Origin: Escallonia rubra
Lineage: Eukaryota; Streptophyta; Magnoliopsida; Escalloniales; Escalloniaceae
Direction: 5' to 3'
Length of the DNA stretch: 64,000 bases
NCBI GenBank assembly: GCA_033065855.1
Contig: JAVXUO010001395.1
Span: 259,501-323,500, forward strand
Positions 33,205-45,510 of this stretch are shown in pieces (position 1 is the first letter of the stretch; each line of letters starts with the position of its first letter). A program made the position numbers and the translations under genes. The notes beneath the pieces were generated by a model. It made no database searches. It was not told the origin of the DNA and saw nothing but the letters and a program-made list of their open reading frames with translations.

Positions 33205-34358
33205 ACAAATAACTACAAAATAAGATAGGACGAAGAATACCGTCTTCACTTGGGCTATATCCTTAAGCCCAAACACCTTCGCATCGTGACTCAGTCTAGG
33301 GATCAGAGCCGTCCCAAAAACTCCTTTTAGTCGCAGCATGCTCGTTATCCACGGGGGAAACTAAAGCCGCTTAAATAATCCTCATTGTTGTCATCCTCGA
33401 CCTCCTTGCATTTCACCCTCATGCCTTAGCCATGTCTAGACCACTCCATAGCCAAAGGGGGTGCCAATCCTTCCCGAGCGAACGTCTTATAAAGCCTGGG
33501 ATCGTTTGATCACCTGAGTCTACTCTTCAATATACCCCTCAATAAGTCATGTTGGTCCCCTCGACTTAAAGATCCTGGCATGTACATCTCTGTAAGGGGT
33601 TTTGCAGGGATACAAGGCTCGAGCTCCAAGTGGTGTTGTGGTAGCACCCGCTCGCTCAGGTTGAACTTTGCGTGAGAAATACTTATCAACAATGTCTAAC
33701 CCCTTGTAAGCTTCAATTCTTTGGCATAGAGCATCTCAGTCCGCCACTTTGTGAGCGAGTACTACGTCACAAATAAGAGAGAACGGATGTTAGACATGTC
33801 ATCTAAAAGAAGGCTAAAAGGTGAAAAGTCAAAGGCTTTACAGACCGTTGGGTGCAGTTGTTCAAAATACCCTGGTAGACCTCCACAGACAAACATGCAC
33901 TCTCCACCTCTATATTCTACTTATACATGATTGGGTCCATCCCCACAAATTTCTCATGCAAAGCCGACAGATGTAAATGCAAGACCTTATAGGCCAACAC
34001 ATGTGGAAAGGAGTGGAAGCAATAAATGGAGAATTGGCCAAGAAAAAGTTCTTAGGCAAAGTAAAATTAACAAGATAAAACTAGGGCATACCTCCCAAAT
34101 GTCACTATATCCCATAAAGCTTGGGGCTTGAAGGCTAGATACAGAGCCCATGGAGTAATAGAGGTGTGCCAGTGCCGACACACCTCTATTTCCCCCCCCC
34201 CGGTTATACTTGTAAATTGTCCAATATCCTCTAGCGTCCACAGGCACCACAATTGGACGGGGTCGTCCCCATTGCTGAAGAAGGTCTCTCCAAGCATGTG
34301 TATATGAAACTCCCAGACGTATTGATCCACCATTTCCTCCCCAGCACCCTCCAAACTC
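33205..34358 (-). pseudogene. Degenerate plant-mobile-domain (PMD) type gene fragment
   Basis: The minus strand, across at least two frames, reads VWEFHIHMLGETFFSNGDD, LEDIGQFTS, then SALAHLYYSMGSVSSLQA and FMGYSDIWEV. This follows the arrangement of the aminotransferase-like plant mobile domain (alanine-rich LAHLY block, then GYxDIWE). PMD proteins are encoded by host silencing factors and by several transposon families. Frameshifts and the CACTA insertion just upstream (34359) show it is inactive. The remaining sequence to 33205 shows no clear coding. The family assignment is from pattern memory and is moderate. Confidence 0.5.
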
Positions 34359-37066
34359 CGCTACAAGAAAACAGACCTTTAGAGACAGATGTAAATCCAT
34401 CGCTAAAAGTCCTTTTAGCAACGGATTTTCCCGTTGGTGAAAGTCCGTCGCTAAAGGTCTTAGCTGACGGAATGTTCCGTCACTAATTATATTCACCAAC
34501 GGACTTTTATCGACAGAAGTATCCGTCGCTAAATATTATTTTCGATTTTTTCCCATTTATCCCCTAATTTTTTTTTCAAAAAAAAACAATTTTCGCGACA
34601 AATTTTTAGCGACGACCAAAAATCTGTCACTAAAGGCGAATAAAACCATCAAACCCTACTTCTTTCTTTCTCTTTCTCTCAGCCGCCTCAGTCTGCTCTC
34701 TCTCTCTCTCACACACACACACCCATACTAACTTACACCGCCCACCTTTGCCGCCATCCTTCCTCCCCCACCCCACTTCCCCCTGCCTGACTGCACCACC
34801 CCGCTACCTCAGCGTCACCCCACAGACGTGGCATTGTAGCCCCAACAATTTGATTATCAACAAGATACTATGCCGCCCAGAATATGTATCAAGTCGGTGC
34901 TATCCTTCCAAACACCGCATCGGCATTTCGAAAAGGAGACACCCCTGGGCCTATCAATTGCGCTTTCAGCAGTAGATCTGGAGTCATAAAGTCCGGTATT
35001 AATCTTTTTCCTTTTATCCATCTCTTTCACAATTTTTGTCTCTTATTTTGCACAATTTGGACTATCAATTGCGCTTTCGGTGGTAGATCTGGATTACATT
35101 ATTTGACTATTGAGAATCATAGTTGTTAATGTTCTTAATGATGTTGGGTAGACATCATAGTTTGAAACTGGTACAGGTTATGTTTATGTTGTCTTTGGAT
35201 TCGTTCTAATAATAGACTACTTAGGATTGATGATAATAGATTAAATTACTTTTCAGATTCAAGTTTGATCAAGTAACATACTATATACCTTTATTAGTTA
35301 GATTGAGCTTTAGCATTTTAATTCAAACACCAAACTGCTTGGTCATTTGCCATATTTAAAACTGGTTTTAGGTTTTTTTTTTTTAGCATAATATTATCCT
35401 TAGTTTCTAGCTAATTTTGCTAAACACCTAGCTTACAGCTAAATTTAGAAACTGATTATGAGTTTATATAAAATGTGCTTTTGAGTATTAATCTTAAACA
35501 TGCTCGTAGTGGAGCTATTGGTTTGTCTAACCTTGCAGCAATATGTGATCATATATTCATCAAGAAGCATGGAACTTTTTATCCTCAAAATTCTCGTTTC
35601 CATAACTTTGTAGAATTTTAGTTCAGTATCAATTGTTGTACAATAGAAGAGACTGTTCTATTTCATAGAAATTGGACTATTAATACAATAAAAAAGATTT
35701 GCATGTTTTTGCTGCAATTTTGACTTTCCTGCAATTGTGGTTAGTCTAGACTATAAGGGTTTTTGTGCTTTGCAATTATTAGAGGATTTAAGAGGTGTTG
35801 CATCTATTCTCGTACGATGTTAAAAGACTCTATGCAAAGGGTTTGAATGATGAAGATAATTGGATGATGTGGTGCAGAGAAGCTGTGGCCTCAATCTTAT
35901 ATATGATTTGTTGGTTATGACAGATTCAGCTGCCAAGATGGCAAAATAAGGGTGCTAATTCATTACGGTTTTAATTTCCTTTTGTACATGATGTCTGCTT
36001 CTTTGATCGGTTGCTTCTTAGGGTTTCTTTTCCATTTTATTGTTGAGTTTATTGAAGTTTGTTATCTACCCGTGTGAACTTTGCTACGAAGCTCACATAA
36101 GCTATACAGACTTATTAGATGGTTGTTTATTTTGCTAGTGCATCTATCAAATAATTGAATAATTCGCTACTCCTTTGTTGTTTTCAGCTCTCTGATTTTT
36201 TCATAATTTATTGCAGCTTGTTTTGACAGAATTTTTGGTTAATATCTAGCAAGTAGTCTTCCTCTATTCATTTTATTCATTGTAAATGAATTTGTACAAC
36301 TGATCTTCCTGTTCAGGTTGTGATCGACAAAGAGAAACAAGCAACAACTGTGGACAATGAGCTATTGTGCAGGCTTCGAAGAGCAAGGATCTTGATTTAT
36401 ATTTTTTTTACTTTCAATGAAACTTTTAGTTTTGTTTTTGGGATTTCTAAGATATGATCTATGTAGTGAACATGTAATTTGTTGTATTGAGTTTTAATTA
36501 GTGGTGTATATGATTTAATTTTATTTGTATTACTTGAAATTTAGTAAAGGATAAATCCTAGTTTAAAGAATTAAATTGTTGTTGGATTCGTTGGTTAGGG
36601 TTAATTGTTTGAAACATGTTTGAATTTATAAAAAATAACAAAAAATACAAAATAACCTTTTTTTTTATTTTAGCGACAAAATTTCTTCGCTAAAAGTCCT
36701 TCTATAGATCAATAAACATTTTTAGAGGCAGATTTTTATTGACAAATTTCCCTAAAAAAATTTGTGATGGACTTTTAGCGACGAAAATTCCATCCCCAAA
36801 AGGTTTTTAAAATTTTTTAGAAAGATAAAATATAAGAAAATATCTTTAGCGACGGAAAATTCCGTCGCTAAAAGTAATTAATTCCGTCTGCAAAAGTTTT
36901 ATTTTTGACGATGGATCACCAAATGCCGTTGCTAATCTTTTAGTAACGGAGTTTTCACCCACGGACTTTTAGCGACAGACGGTCCGTGGCTAAAAGTTTT
37001 TACCAATGGAAACTGAACTTTTAGCGACGGAACTGTCCGTCGCTAAAAGTGTTTTTTCTTGTAGTG
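34359..37066. mobile_element. Non-autonomous CACTA (En/Spm) element
   Basis: The right end is the complement of CACTACAAGAAAAAACAC, the canonical CACTA terminus. The left end CGCTACAAGAAAACAG is the same with one change. The flanking triplets are CTC and CAC, an imperfect 3-base target duplication. Both subterminal regions are packed with copies of TTTAGCGACGGA and its complement (34375-34640, 36670-37055), the presumed transposase-binding repeats. The interior is AT-rich, has a CT/CA-rich patch at 34660-34735 and encodes no transposase. Confidence 0.88.
36670..37066. repeat. CACTA subterminal repeat array, right end
   Basis: Many direct and inverted copies of AGCGACGGA(A/C) with GTCCGTCGCTAAAAGT allow extensive fold-back pairing. 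The left end has the same motifs at 34375-34640. Confidence 0.85.
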
Positions 37067-37069
37067 CAC

Positions 37070-38850
37070 ATACCATCATACTGTGCCTAGAGTGTAGTGA
37101 GCAAAATCGAACTGCCTTTCTTAAAGGCCAGCGTGTATCCTAACAATCTCTACTTGAGACCACAGTAATGATCCAACTTGTAATCCCAGGCTATGGGCCG
37201 ACCCCTCAAATAGGCCGGTTATGTCCACAAAGTCATAACGGGTAAGAGTGACTTTCCCGAATGGCAAGTGAAAAGTGTTGGTAGAATCCCATCAACACTC
37301 AGCCAAACTCATGAGAAGCCAGTTGTTCCGAAATAGTAAAGTCTATTCAAAAACCTAGAAAACCCCGTGGCTACCATCTTTGCCTTCACCACTTATGGTA
37401 TATGTTTCCACCAAACACCCACTAAATTCGATGACATAAGTCTAATGTTTTTGGGAAAGGGCTACAAAGAAAAGAGGAACTTCAGATACAACAGGCCAAT
37501 TTGTGCATGTAATTATTTGAAAAGGGTAGAATGAATAGTGCATGCATGGTTTTTTTTTAGCCTAAGTGTAGTGGTTTTTATTTGTATTTTCAACCCCTGA
37601 ATTTGTTGTACCTTAATCACGCTCTAGAACAACCTGGTCACATCAAGCCAAAAATAAAAAACTAGGGATGTGAATTGAAATACCTCTTTGGTGAAGAAAA
37701 GGTTGCTTAGGTGAGTCATCTGATTTGGCACCAAAACCCTCTGGTCATCTGTACTGCTAGTGGGCCAGAATCGTGACATGTGCCCGGTTTGAGGGCTTCC
37801 TTTGTGTGCCTTTTTTGTTCTTTGAGCTTCCAGCTAATTCGAGACTTGATTGATAGATCGCTTGAATGGGTAGGCTATGAACTCCAGATTTATACTTGGG
37901 GAGGTCCAATTAGGTCGAATTTGAAAGGGATTGGGAATCCTGAGCTTTCCCTTTTGGTTTAGAGAGAGGAGAGAATGAGATGAATTAAGAAATTGGGGTT
38001 AAACTGAACCCTAAGTCGAGTGTCTCAATTTGGGGATTTCTAGGTAGCAAAACGGGTCGGTTCTCTGTTGTCGTTGTCCTGCTATCTGATAAACCATATG
38101 GTTTAGGTATTTTTAATAACCCATTAAGTATCAACAAAATCGTCCAGTATACAGAGTAAACCGACCGAAAAATATTCCTTTTGAGGGGGGGGGGGGGGTA
38201 AGTTTAATTTTGTTGTCATTCTCCGGTCTCGCCCCTATTTCTTCTTGACCTTGGAAGATAGTCAACTTATCTTTCTAGTCTTTGCGTGCTTGTGTGCCTG
38301 TGTGTCTTGTATGCTTAGGTAATTCTAGTCTCTGATATTTTTGCTCTTGTGTGCCAGTGTGTCTTTATGCTTGCATTCTCGTTCCATAATTTTTTGTGCT
38401 TCGCTTGCTTGTGTGTTTTGTATGCTTGTTTAATTTGCAGCTTTCTAGTGCATTATTCAAAACTTTGGGTCCTACATGCTTTAAATTTGCGTGTTCATGT
38501 GCTATGATAATTTACCTAATGTAAAGAGCTATTTTTCAAATTTTGGTTAGGGTTTCTCTTATCCCATTTTTGAGTCACCTTGTGATTGTTGCTTTTGCTT
38601 ATTAGGGCCGCTAACTGTCTTTCCTGATAATCCTTTTTCTGCTGTGAACATCATCTGGCTGCTTTCACATATGAATATGTTGCTCAAATTATTAATGTGT
38701 ACAGTGTAAGGGCAGTATCAGATCCAGCTTTTTGTTGCTAGAAACAACAATATTGTTACTATGAACTCTAGAAGATGAGTTGACATGTCTTGCTCCTTCA
38801 CTCAATGACCAACTTCCCTCGTGTACTGTTGGATCTGAATTTTGAGTGAC
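37070..38850. other. Unassigned region right of CACTA element
   Basis: 37070-37980 continues the DNA into which the CACTA element inserted. A short open stretch at 37780-37962 gives no recognisable protein. A run of G bases lies at about 38186-38199. 38200-38850 is T-rich, with repeated GCTTG.GTG.CTTGTATGCTT phrases. No gene is supported. Confidence 0.35.
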
Positions 38851-38859
38851 TGCTCCAAG

Positions 38860-39910
38860 ATCTTAATTGGATACATCTAGACGACCAATCGTTGTTGTCG
38901 TTGGCCCTGGCTTCTAGATTATACTCCCCTTTTTATGGCTAAGGGACTAAACGATGTTAATGTTGGCTCCAGCTCTTAGTCGTAGATTTTTAGTGTATGT
39001 AAATAACTATCAAATCAATTTGGCAGCTCCGGCATTTAGGTATGCTTACTTCGTTTGTCGACCATCCAAATTAATTTGGCAACTCCGGCAATAGGCAGAT
39101 TATTTTTCAATGTATCTAGAGGACCACTCAAAATGACTTGGTTTCTGGCATCTAAATATGCTTCTTTGGAGTATTCCTAGATGACCACTCAAAAAAGATT
39201 TGGTGGCACCGGCATCTAGGAGTACGTGCTTTGTCTGTCGACCACTCAAATCAATTTGGTGGCTCCACAAACAGACAAAGTTATTTTTCAGTATGTCTAA
39301 ATGACTACTTAAAATTGAGTTGGTGGCTTTGGTATCTAGATATGTGTCCTTTGTCTGCCTACCATTCAAATCAATTTGGTGGTTCCAGCAACAAGCAAAG
39401 GGTTTTTCAGTATATCTAGACACCCACTCCAATCGATTTGGTGGTTTGACATCTAAATATGAGCCCTTTGTCTGTCAAACCATTCAAATCGATTTGGTGG
39501 CTCAGGTAACAGGCTAAGGTATTTATTTAGTATGTCTAGGTGACCATTCAGGCTTGGTAGCTCCGCCATCTAGATGTTCACCTTTTGTCTACCGATCGGC
39601 CACTTTCGAGCATTGTTGGCTCCAATTCCAGGTAAAGTTCAATCTGAGTTTCCTTTCCGTGTGTCTATAAGACCACTCAATTAACTTGGTAGCTCTGGCA
39701 TCGAGATGTTCACCCTTTGTCTTACGACCGGCAACTTTCGATCGTTGATGGTTCTGGCTCCAAATAAACTTTGATCTCAGTTTCCTTTTATTATGTCTAA
39801 ACGACCACTCAAATTGATGTGGTGGCTTTGACATCTAGATATATGCCCTTTGTCTGCCTACCAGCTGCTTTCGAGGGTTGTTGGCTTCGGCTCCAAGTAA
39901 AGTCAAACCT
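38860..39910 (+). repeat. ~60-base tandem repeat with ~120-base higher-order period
   Basis: The phrase TTTGGTGGC, with variants, recurs at 39199, 39255, 39320, 39375, 39437 and 39493, giving a spacing of 55-65. Alternate units carry GGCATCTAG...TTTGTCTGTCGACCACTC or AACAGGCAAAGGTATTTTTC. Units are degenerate, and short overlapping open frames on both strands are artefacts. It lies just upstream of the gypsy LTR segment at 40229 and may belong to that element's flank. Confidence 0.8.
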
Positions 39911-40228
39911 CAGTTACTTTTTATATTGGCAGTGACAAACTGCTTCCGCACGTTATTAGTTCTGACTTTGAGCGATATCTCATTTACGAACTACATTGGT
40001 CTAATTATTTTATAAGGATATGTAGGAAACCTTGAAATGGTCCGACCTCATTTATGTATGAAGTATGGAGTCTATCTTAAGTCTTCTAGTCTTTTTCGTA
40101 TTTCTACTACAAAAATGTGTTGTTTTTTGCGATGTTCTTCTGCAGGCGAGCTGCCTCAATGAAGGGCTCTATAGACACCCAATTTTTGTTAGACTGGAAT
40201 CTGACGCTAAATTGCACCGTCACATATT

Positions 40229-40986
40229 TGTCAATTATTTATTCTGTTGTGGTATGTGACCATTAACAACAACAACAACTCATTTTGCACAAAAGTGTTC
40301 TATAAGACTTTCGTAGTCACTCTGGTGACTTTTGTAGTTACTTGATAACTTTTGCAATCACTTAATGGCTTTTGGATAGCCCTCATAACGACGTCTATTA
40401 TGCTACCAGTATGGATTTCGTACCTTTGGATTTTGTGTTCAATTTGGGTCGTAAGGACCACTTAATGATCATTTCGCATATTTGTTTCGCTTTATTTTTA
40501 TCGCTGTCAATCGTTATCACTTGTTAATTAAAGTTTTGGCTTTGTTTTGGACTTTGAATTATTGATTGCTTCCCATTTGGTTCCCTCTTATTGGGCTATT
40601 CGAGCTCACCCCCTTTTTGTTTGCTTCGTCCCTTACCACATGTATTAGACATGATTAGACGCTTTGGCACGCTTAGGAGCTAGAGCATTTGTTTTATTAG
40701 TATAATCGAATAGTTTAATTTATTTTGGAAACTTAACTCGTATCTGGGTAATTTGATTTGGAATTACAATTTTGTAATTGGCTTTTTAGCTGTGGTTTAT
40801 TATTTTGTTTTGGCTAGAATGTTAAGAGCGTGAAACTTTTTTAGGTCTTTTATCTTATGGAGACATTTGGTCACTAATGGTTTAGCTGCTTTGTTTTAGT
40901 CCTGGTGTACTATAAATATTGTGGGATGTTGTTTCACTTTAGGACTTTGAATTTAGTAATGGCTTCCAAAGTTGTGGGCGTTACAG
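40229..40986 (+). repeat. 5' LTR segment of degenerate gypsy element B
   Basis: Homologous to 48345-49091: shared TATTTATT...GTGGTATGTGACCATTA, TCGTACCTTTGGATTTTGTG, ATTTAGTAA.GGCTTCCAAAG and the terminus GGGCG.(T/C)ACA. Identity looks near 80% by eye. The left edge (TGTCAATT) is where similarity ends and may not be the true LTR start. Confidence 0.7.
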
Positions 40987-40990
40987 TTTG

Positions 40991-41008
40991 GTATGAGAGT
41001 GTAGGTTT
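40991..41008 (+). other. Primer-binding site of gypsy element B (degenerate)
   Basis: TTTGGTATGAGAGTGTAGG follows the LTR end and resembles the initiator-tRNA-Met site TGGTATCAGAGC. The second copy at 49094-49110 reads TTGGTATCAAAGTATAGG. Confidence 0.65.
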
Positions 41009-41299
41009 GAGATTCTATAGAACTCTTAGAAATAAGCTTAAGATGTGCAAGTTTATAACATTCAAGTTTGTTAGGTATTCATGAAGGGTTATTTTCTAAG
41101 TCTAGGACTTATGCCTGTGTGATGCTGATGGTGATGAGTATCCGTGGAGGAATTCATGGTGGTAAAAAAGGCCAATAAGAAGGAGGAAACAGTCCATAAT
41201 TCGATGTTGCAGCTAATGCAGTGACCTTGAAGAAGTTCACTAGTTTGTGGCCAAGTAAATTCGATAAAGTTACGGATCTTATGATTGCAGAGACTTAAG

Positions 41300-41965
41300 T
41301 CAATGAGTTGGATAAAATATTTTTGGTCATGGAGTTCAAAGACAAGCAAAAAGTGACGTGGGCAGTCTTTCAAATAAATGGGGAGGCAGACCAATGGTGG
41401 AAGATGACGTCAAGGATGATGACAGCAGAAGACAAAGTTGAGCTTACATGGCTAGGATTTCAGGACTTGTTCTTCATTAAGTACTTCCCCTAATATGTGA
41501 ATGAGGCTATAGAGAGCAGTTTCATGAGGATCACTCAACATCCAAATGAGACTGTCATAGATTATGAGTATTGATTTGCAAGACTTTCAAGATTTTCGTT
41601 GCACATACAAGATGAGATGCAGTTTGAGATAAGGAGACATATGTCTATAATTGAATAACCTACCTATGCAAAGGTGGTTGATGGAGTGCAACATATGAAG
41701 CAAATTCATGAGAAGCAAATTCATGAGAAGCAGCTACGCATCTCAGACAATAAGAGAAAGAAGAGGGACTGCAATGAGTTCAACTCTGAAAATGAAAGAA
41801 AACCATCATTTGATGCCAAGAAAAGACTAATAGGTGGACCAAGGCAAAGGTAGCAGACTCAACACATTACGAGGAATTGCACTACTTGTGGAAAACAACA
41901 TGGGAACTTGCCCTGCTATAAGGACACGGGAGGGTGTAATAATTATGGAGCAAGAAGACATATGG
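41300..41965 (+). pseudogene. Gag of gypsy element B, 5' part, with split zinc knuckle
   Basis: The plus strand reads MEFKDKQKVTWAVFQINGEA, DQWWK and FQDLFFIKYFP, the retrotransposon gag core. Stops follow, then IEQPTYAKVVDGVQ-like sequence and a tandem KQIHEKQIHEK. A zinc-knuckle region reads CTTCGKQHGNLPCYK and CNNYGARRHM, and is cut at 41965 by a solo LTR. Joined over that insertion, the frame continues VKNCTMPRRD at 45511. Several in-frame stops show decay. Gag would package element RNA; this copy cannot. Confidence 0.85.
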
Positions 41966-44900
41966 TGTAATGCCCCGACTGTTTAGAGGTGCTTAAATAA
42001 CTAATGGTGGTTAAAAAGAAGATTTTAGTGGCATTTGGGAAGTGGTATGCACCGGTAAAGGCTAAAAAAATTTTGGGGTCAAAATGTAATCACGAAAGGT
42101 TTTGGGGCCATTTCAGAATGATGGAAAGTGTTGGGGGCTATTTTACAATTATAAAAAAATAGGCATGACATGTGTAAATTTTTTAGGAGAAGTTGTCTTA
42201 AGAGTTGGCCACGTCCTACTTCATTATATGGTAAGTAATTAAATTTATTTATAAAATAATGGATAAAATAGAATTTAAAGGAAAGAAGGGAAAAAGGAAA
42301 AAAAATAAAGAAAGGGAGAACAAAATAAAAAACAGAAACATAGGAAGAAAAGAGCTAGGCAGAAATGAAAGAAAAAAAGAGAAAGAGAGGAGGGAGAGAA
42401 ATTGGGAGGAACACCCTAAACGTAATAATTTTTCCTTTAGTGTAAGTTTAGTGTGTGTGTGTGTGCATTTTCGATGGGGGTGCGTGTGTTTAAGGTTGTG
42501 CAGTTTGTGCGTGTGTGTGTGTCTATGCACGAATGTGAGCTAGTGTGTGTGAGCATAGGCGGACCTACATGGTGACAAGGGGGGGCTGAAGCACCACCTG
42601 ACTTTTGATTTTTTTTTTGTTTTTTGTTTTCAGGAATCGCACCGAGACCCTGTTTCCCGAGACGCCGTTCCCCGAGGCCTACACTCGGCAGTCACCTCTC
42701 TCTCTTATCGTGACCTTGACTCCGTGAGGACCGTGAGTGACCACCGGTGGACTGAGCTCAAGCCGTGACAAGGCCGCTCCGACAAGATCTGGCCCCTGCC
42801 GGCGACCGCGTGTCCGCGATTGAAGCCGCTTAGGCTACGCGTCGGCGCTACGACGAGCTTCACTCTTCGACTGCTACTCCGAAGTCAGACCAGATCTGGC
42901 CCCTCACCCCTGCCGGCGACCGCGACTGAAGCCGCTTAGGCGACACCATGATGATGTTGACGAGGCTCCCTATTACCTACTGGTTGCTTGACGTGCTGCT
43001 GCTTCGACTGCTTGTGGAGTTGTGGTCTGTCTCGGTGGACAGTGTGCCTTGTGATTTGTGAATGTGAGTCTATGTTATCAGTGATAACATATTGAATTAT
43101 GCAATGCATGTGATATATTGTGCCTTGTAAATTATAATTTATCATTCAACCGGATATAATGTGCAATGCATGTGATATATTGAATTGTTTGACAAAAAAA
43201 AAATGGATAACTGGATAAGGGTCTGCACGGTTTTAATTAACTTTGAATAATTAAGATTACGAAAAAAATTATCGAAGTATCTTACTATAAATCATTATTA
43301 TAGACATCCTATTAATCATACATTATTTGGACAATTTGTCATATTAGTCATTTGAAAAAATTATTGAAGTGCACTTTGTTTTTAATATTATTTTAATAAA
43401 AATTTTTGATGAATTCAATATAATTTTTGCACCCCCTGAAAAAAATTCTTGCTTCCGCCCCTGTGTGTGAGGGGAGGACAAGCTGCTCTAGTAGCCGTGC
43501 ATGAGTTTGTGTGTGTGTGTGTGTGTGTAAGGGAGAGTAGCAGGTGTAGGTACAATGTGTGACAGTGTGTGTTCGAGGGGTGTGTGTGCCGTGGAGGTGA
43601 AAAGTGAGAGTGTGAGTGTAACAATGTGGGTGTGTGGGAATTATGTGTGTGTGTTCAACATAGTAGAGTATAAAGAGTAGCTATAACTATCACTATATGT
43701 AGTGAATTTTTAGACAGTCCTGAATTCTAATCTTTTAAAATAGTTATGAGCATATATTTGGCCAAGTGCCAAAAAAGAGATCCCTGTTATTTTTATGAGA
43801 CGTACACTATTGATTTTTTGGGATTTTTCTGTGTCTGTGAAGGACACTAAATAATCGTATCGGTAAAAAGGAAATTTTTCGAGCAAAATTTTTTCGGAAG
43901 GTCTTTTTAGTCCAAAATTCACTTTAGGTTACTTAAAAGGGTACTTTAAAGTGTTTTTTGAGATTTTCGGTGCAATAACCACCAGGAGTGTTTTGGTAAT
44001 TTTTCACCTAAGAGGGGGTGTTTTGGTAAGTTTACCTACACGAGGGATGTCTTGGTAAATTCACATAAGATAGGGATATTTTGATGATTTACTTACGAGA
44101 AGGATGTTCTGGTAATTTAGATATGAGAGGGGGTGTTTGGTAAATTTTACAAAGCTTGGGTGTGTTTGGTTATTTTCCATACCCTGTGGTACACTGAGTG
44201 AAACACATAGTTGAGCGTTTGTAATTAATTTATTGCGTGATTCGTTTGCTCAGATACGGTAGAAGGTGACTGAGTTCAGATTCAAAGGAGAACTTTCGGA
44301 TTTGGTTAAGCGGTTTTGTAAGTGACCTGTCGATTCAACTAGTATTTATATAAAGAATATATTTTTTACTTTTAGAAAGCTGTTTATCAACCTTGAACTA
44401 ATTTCATTAAATTTATCTGCTTTGCTTTGGAGAAAGGTATCTTGCTAAAAATACTGTAACAACACTGTTTCTCGCTTAAAATCAGACCAACATGAAAAAT
44501 GATTTTTATTAGAGATTATAATAGAATTTGGATTTGAAATGCTTAGTGCAAGTGAGATGTTTTTGGTATTGACTTTATTGTGAGTATTAAATGTTTCGGC
44601 AAACTATTGAAATGTTGTGAGATGGTTTGACTAACCGTGATTGAAGGAGTATATATGTGATCAAACGGAAAGGGTATTCTTGCTTACTCGATTGATGTGC
44701 CCCATATCTAACGGGGGAAAGTTAGATTGGTGGGCCTTGGTCAATGAGGCGATGTACGTTGGCGTAATGCGCATTACTACTTGAAGTGATCGCCCCTCCT
44801 TCCACAATGATTATTATCCCAAGATTGGATTATGGGTCCAAGCCAATGGGACGATGTACGCTAACAAGTCCAAGTTAGTGAGACCAAACGCTTATCACTA

Positions 44901-45510
44901 CATATTGTTTCAGCTCTAGTTTGGTTGGAACTGTCTAGTGAAGATGTTTTTGTTCTGTTAAATTATTTTTATGCCCTCAGTTTTGTTCCCTTTATGTTTT
45001 ACAGAGTGATTTCTTATATTAATAAATATTTACTCCCTGATTTTTATCTCGTAGAGTTGCTAAATTGTAAACTAGGTTATTGTTTTTGACATGCTAAGGT
45101 CCAGCTAGTTGAATCACTGGTTACTTACTGAGCATGTGAAAACGCATTCCTTACTCAAGACTTCAATTTGAAAAGTAAGGCGAGGATGACGAGGGTGGGA
45201 TTTGAACTTAGGGTGGACCACCAGAGACTGCATTAGACGAGTTGGAGTCTAACATAAAAGATAAGGTAAGAAGTTTTGGAACGGATATTTAGAATTGAAA
45301 ACGCAGTGGAAGTTGTAAAATAAATGGTGGTTTTGTACTAAGACTAGAAATGAAGTTCTTATTTTGGAGTTGTATATAATTGAGTTTCTGCTACAGTTGA
45401 ATTGGTTTTTAGTGAATAAGGCCTGGCAGTATCCTTGGTGAGAGCCCAATGGGCCTAAGGCTAGTCACGAACCTGGTTCACGGGCCCAGCCGTGGGTTCA
45501 GGTCGTGACA
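41966..45510 (+). mobile_element. Solo LTR (~3.5 kb) with target duplication TATGG
   Basis: It starts TGTAATGCCCCGAC and ends GGTCGTGACA, with TATGG on each side (41961-41965, 45511-45515). Removing it restores the zinc-knuckle reading across the junction. Inside are a purine-rich start, a GT-rich tract (42440-42553 and 43464-43660) and a hAT element in that tract. The rest is AT-rich LTR sequence with TTTTGGTAA.TTT.CCTA.G repeats (about 43985-44165). There is no internal retrotransposon sequence, so it is a product of LTR recombination. Layout is the same as in LTRs ending at 14792 and 62374. Confidence 0.92.
42554..43463. mobile_element. hAT-type element with 8-base target duplication
   Basis: The ends CATAGGCGGACC and (complement) CAGGGGCGGAAG form short terminal inverted repeats. 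TGTGTGAG flanks both sides (42546-42553, 43464-43471), matching the 8-base duplications made by hAT transposases. The 910-base interior has a GC-rich half with a duplicated phrase (GATCTGGCCCCTGCCGGCGA near 42788; a related copy near 42893) and an AT-rich half. It has no transposase. Because the target is itself GT-repeat sequence, the duplication is slightly less decisive than usual. Confidence 0.75.

Noticed and set aside
34067..34499. 170- and 95-codon minus-strand frames taken as a gene
   Set aside because: They show PMD-like text split over two frames, and the longer one starts inside CACTA sequence; treated as a pseudogene fragment.
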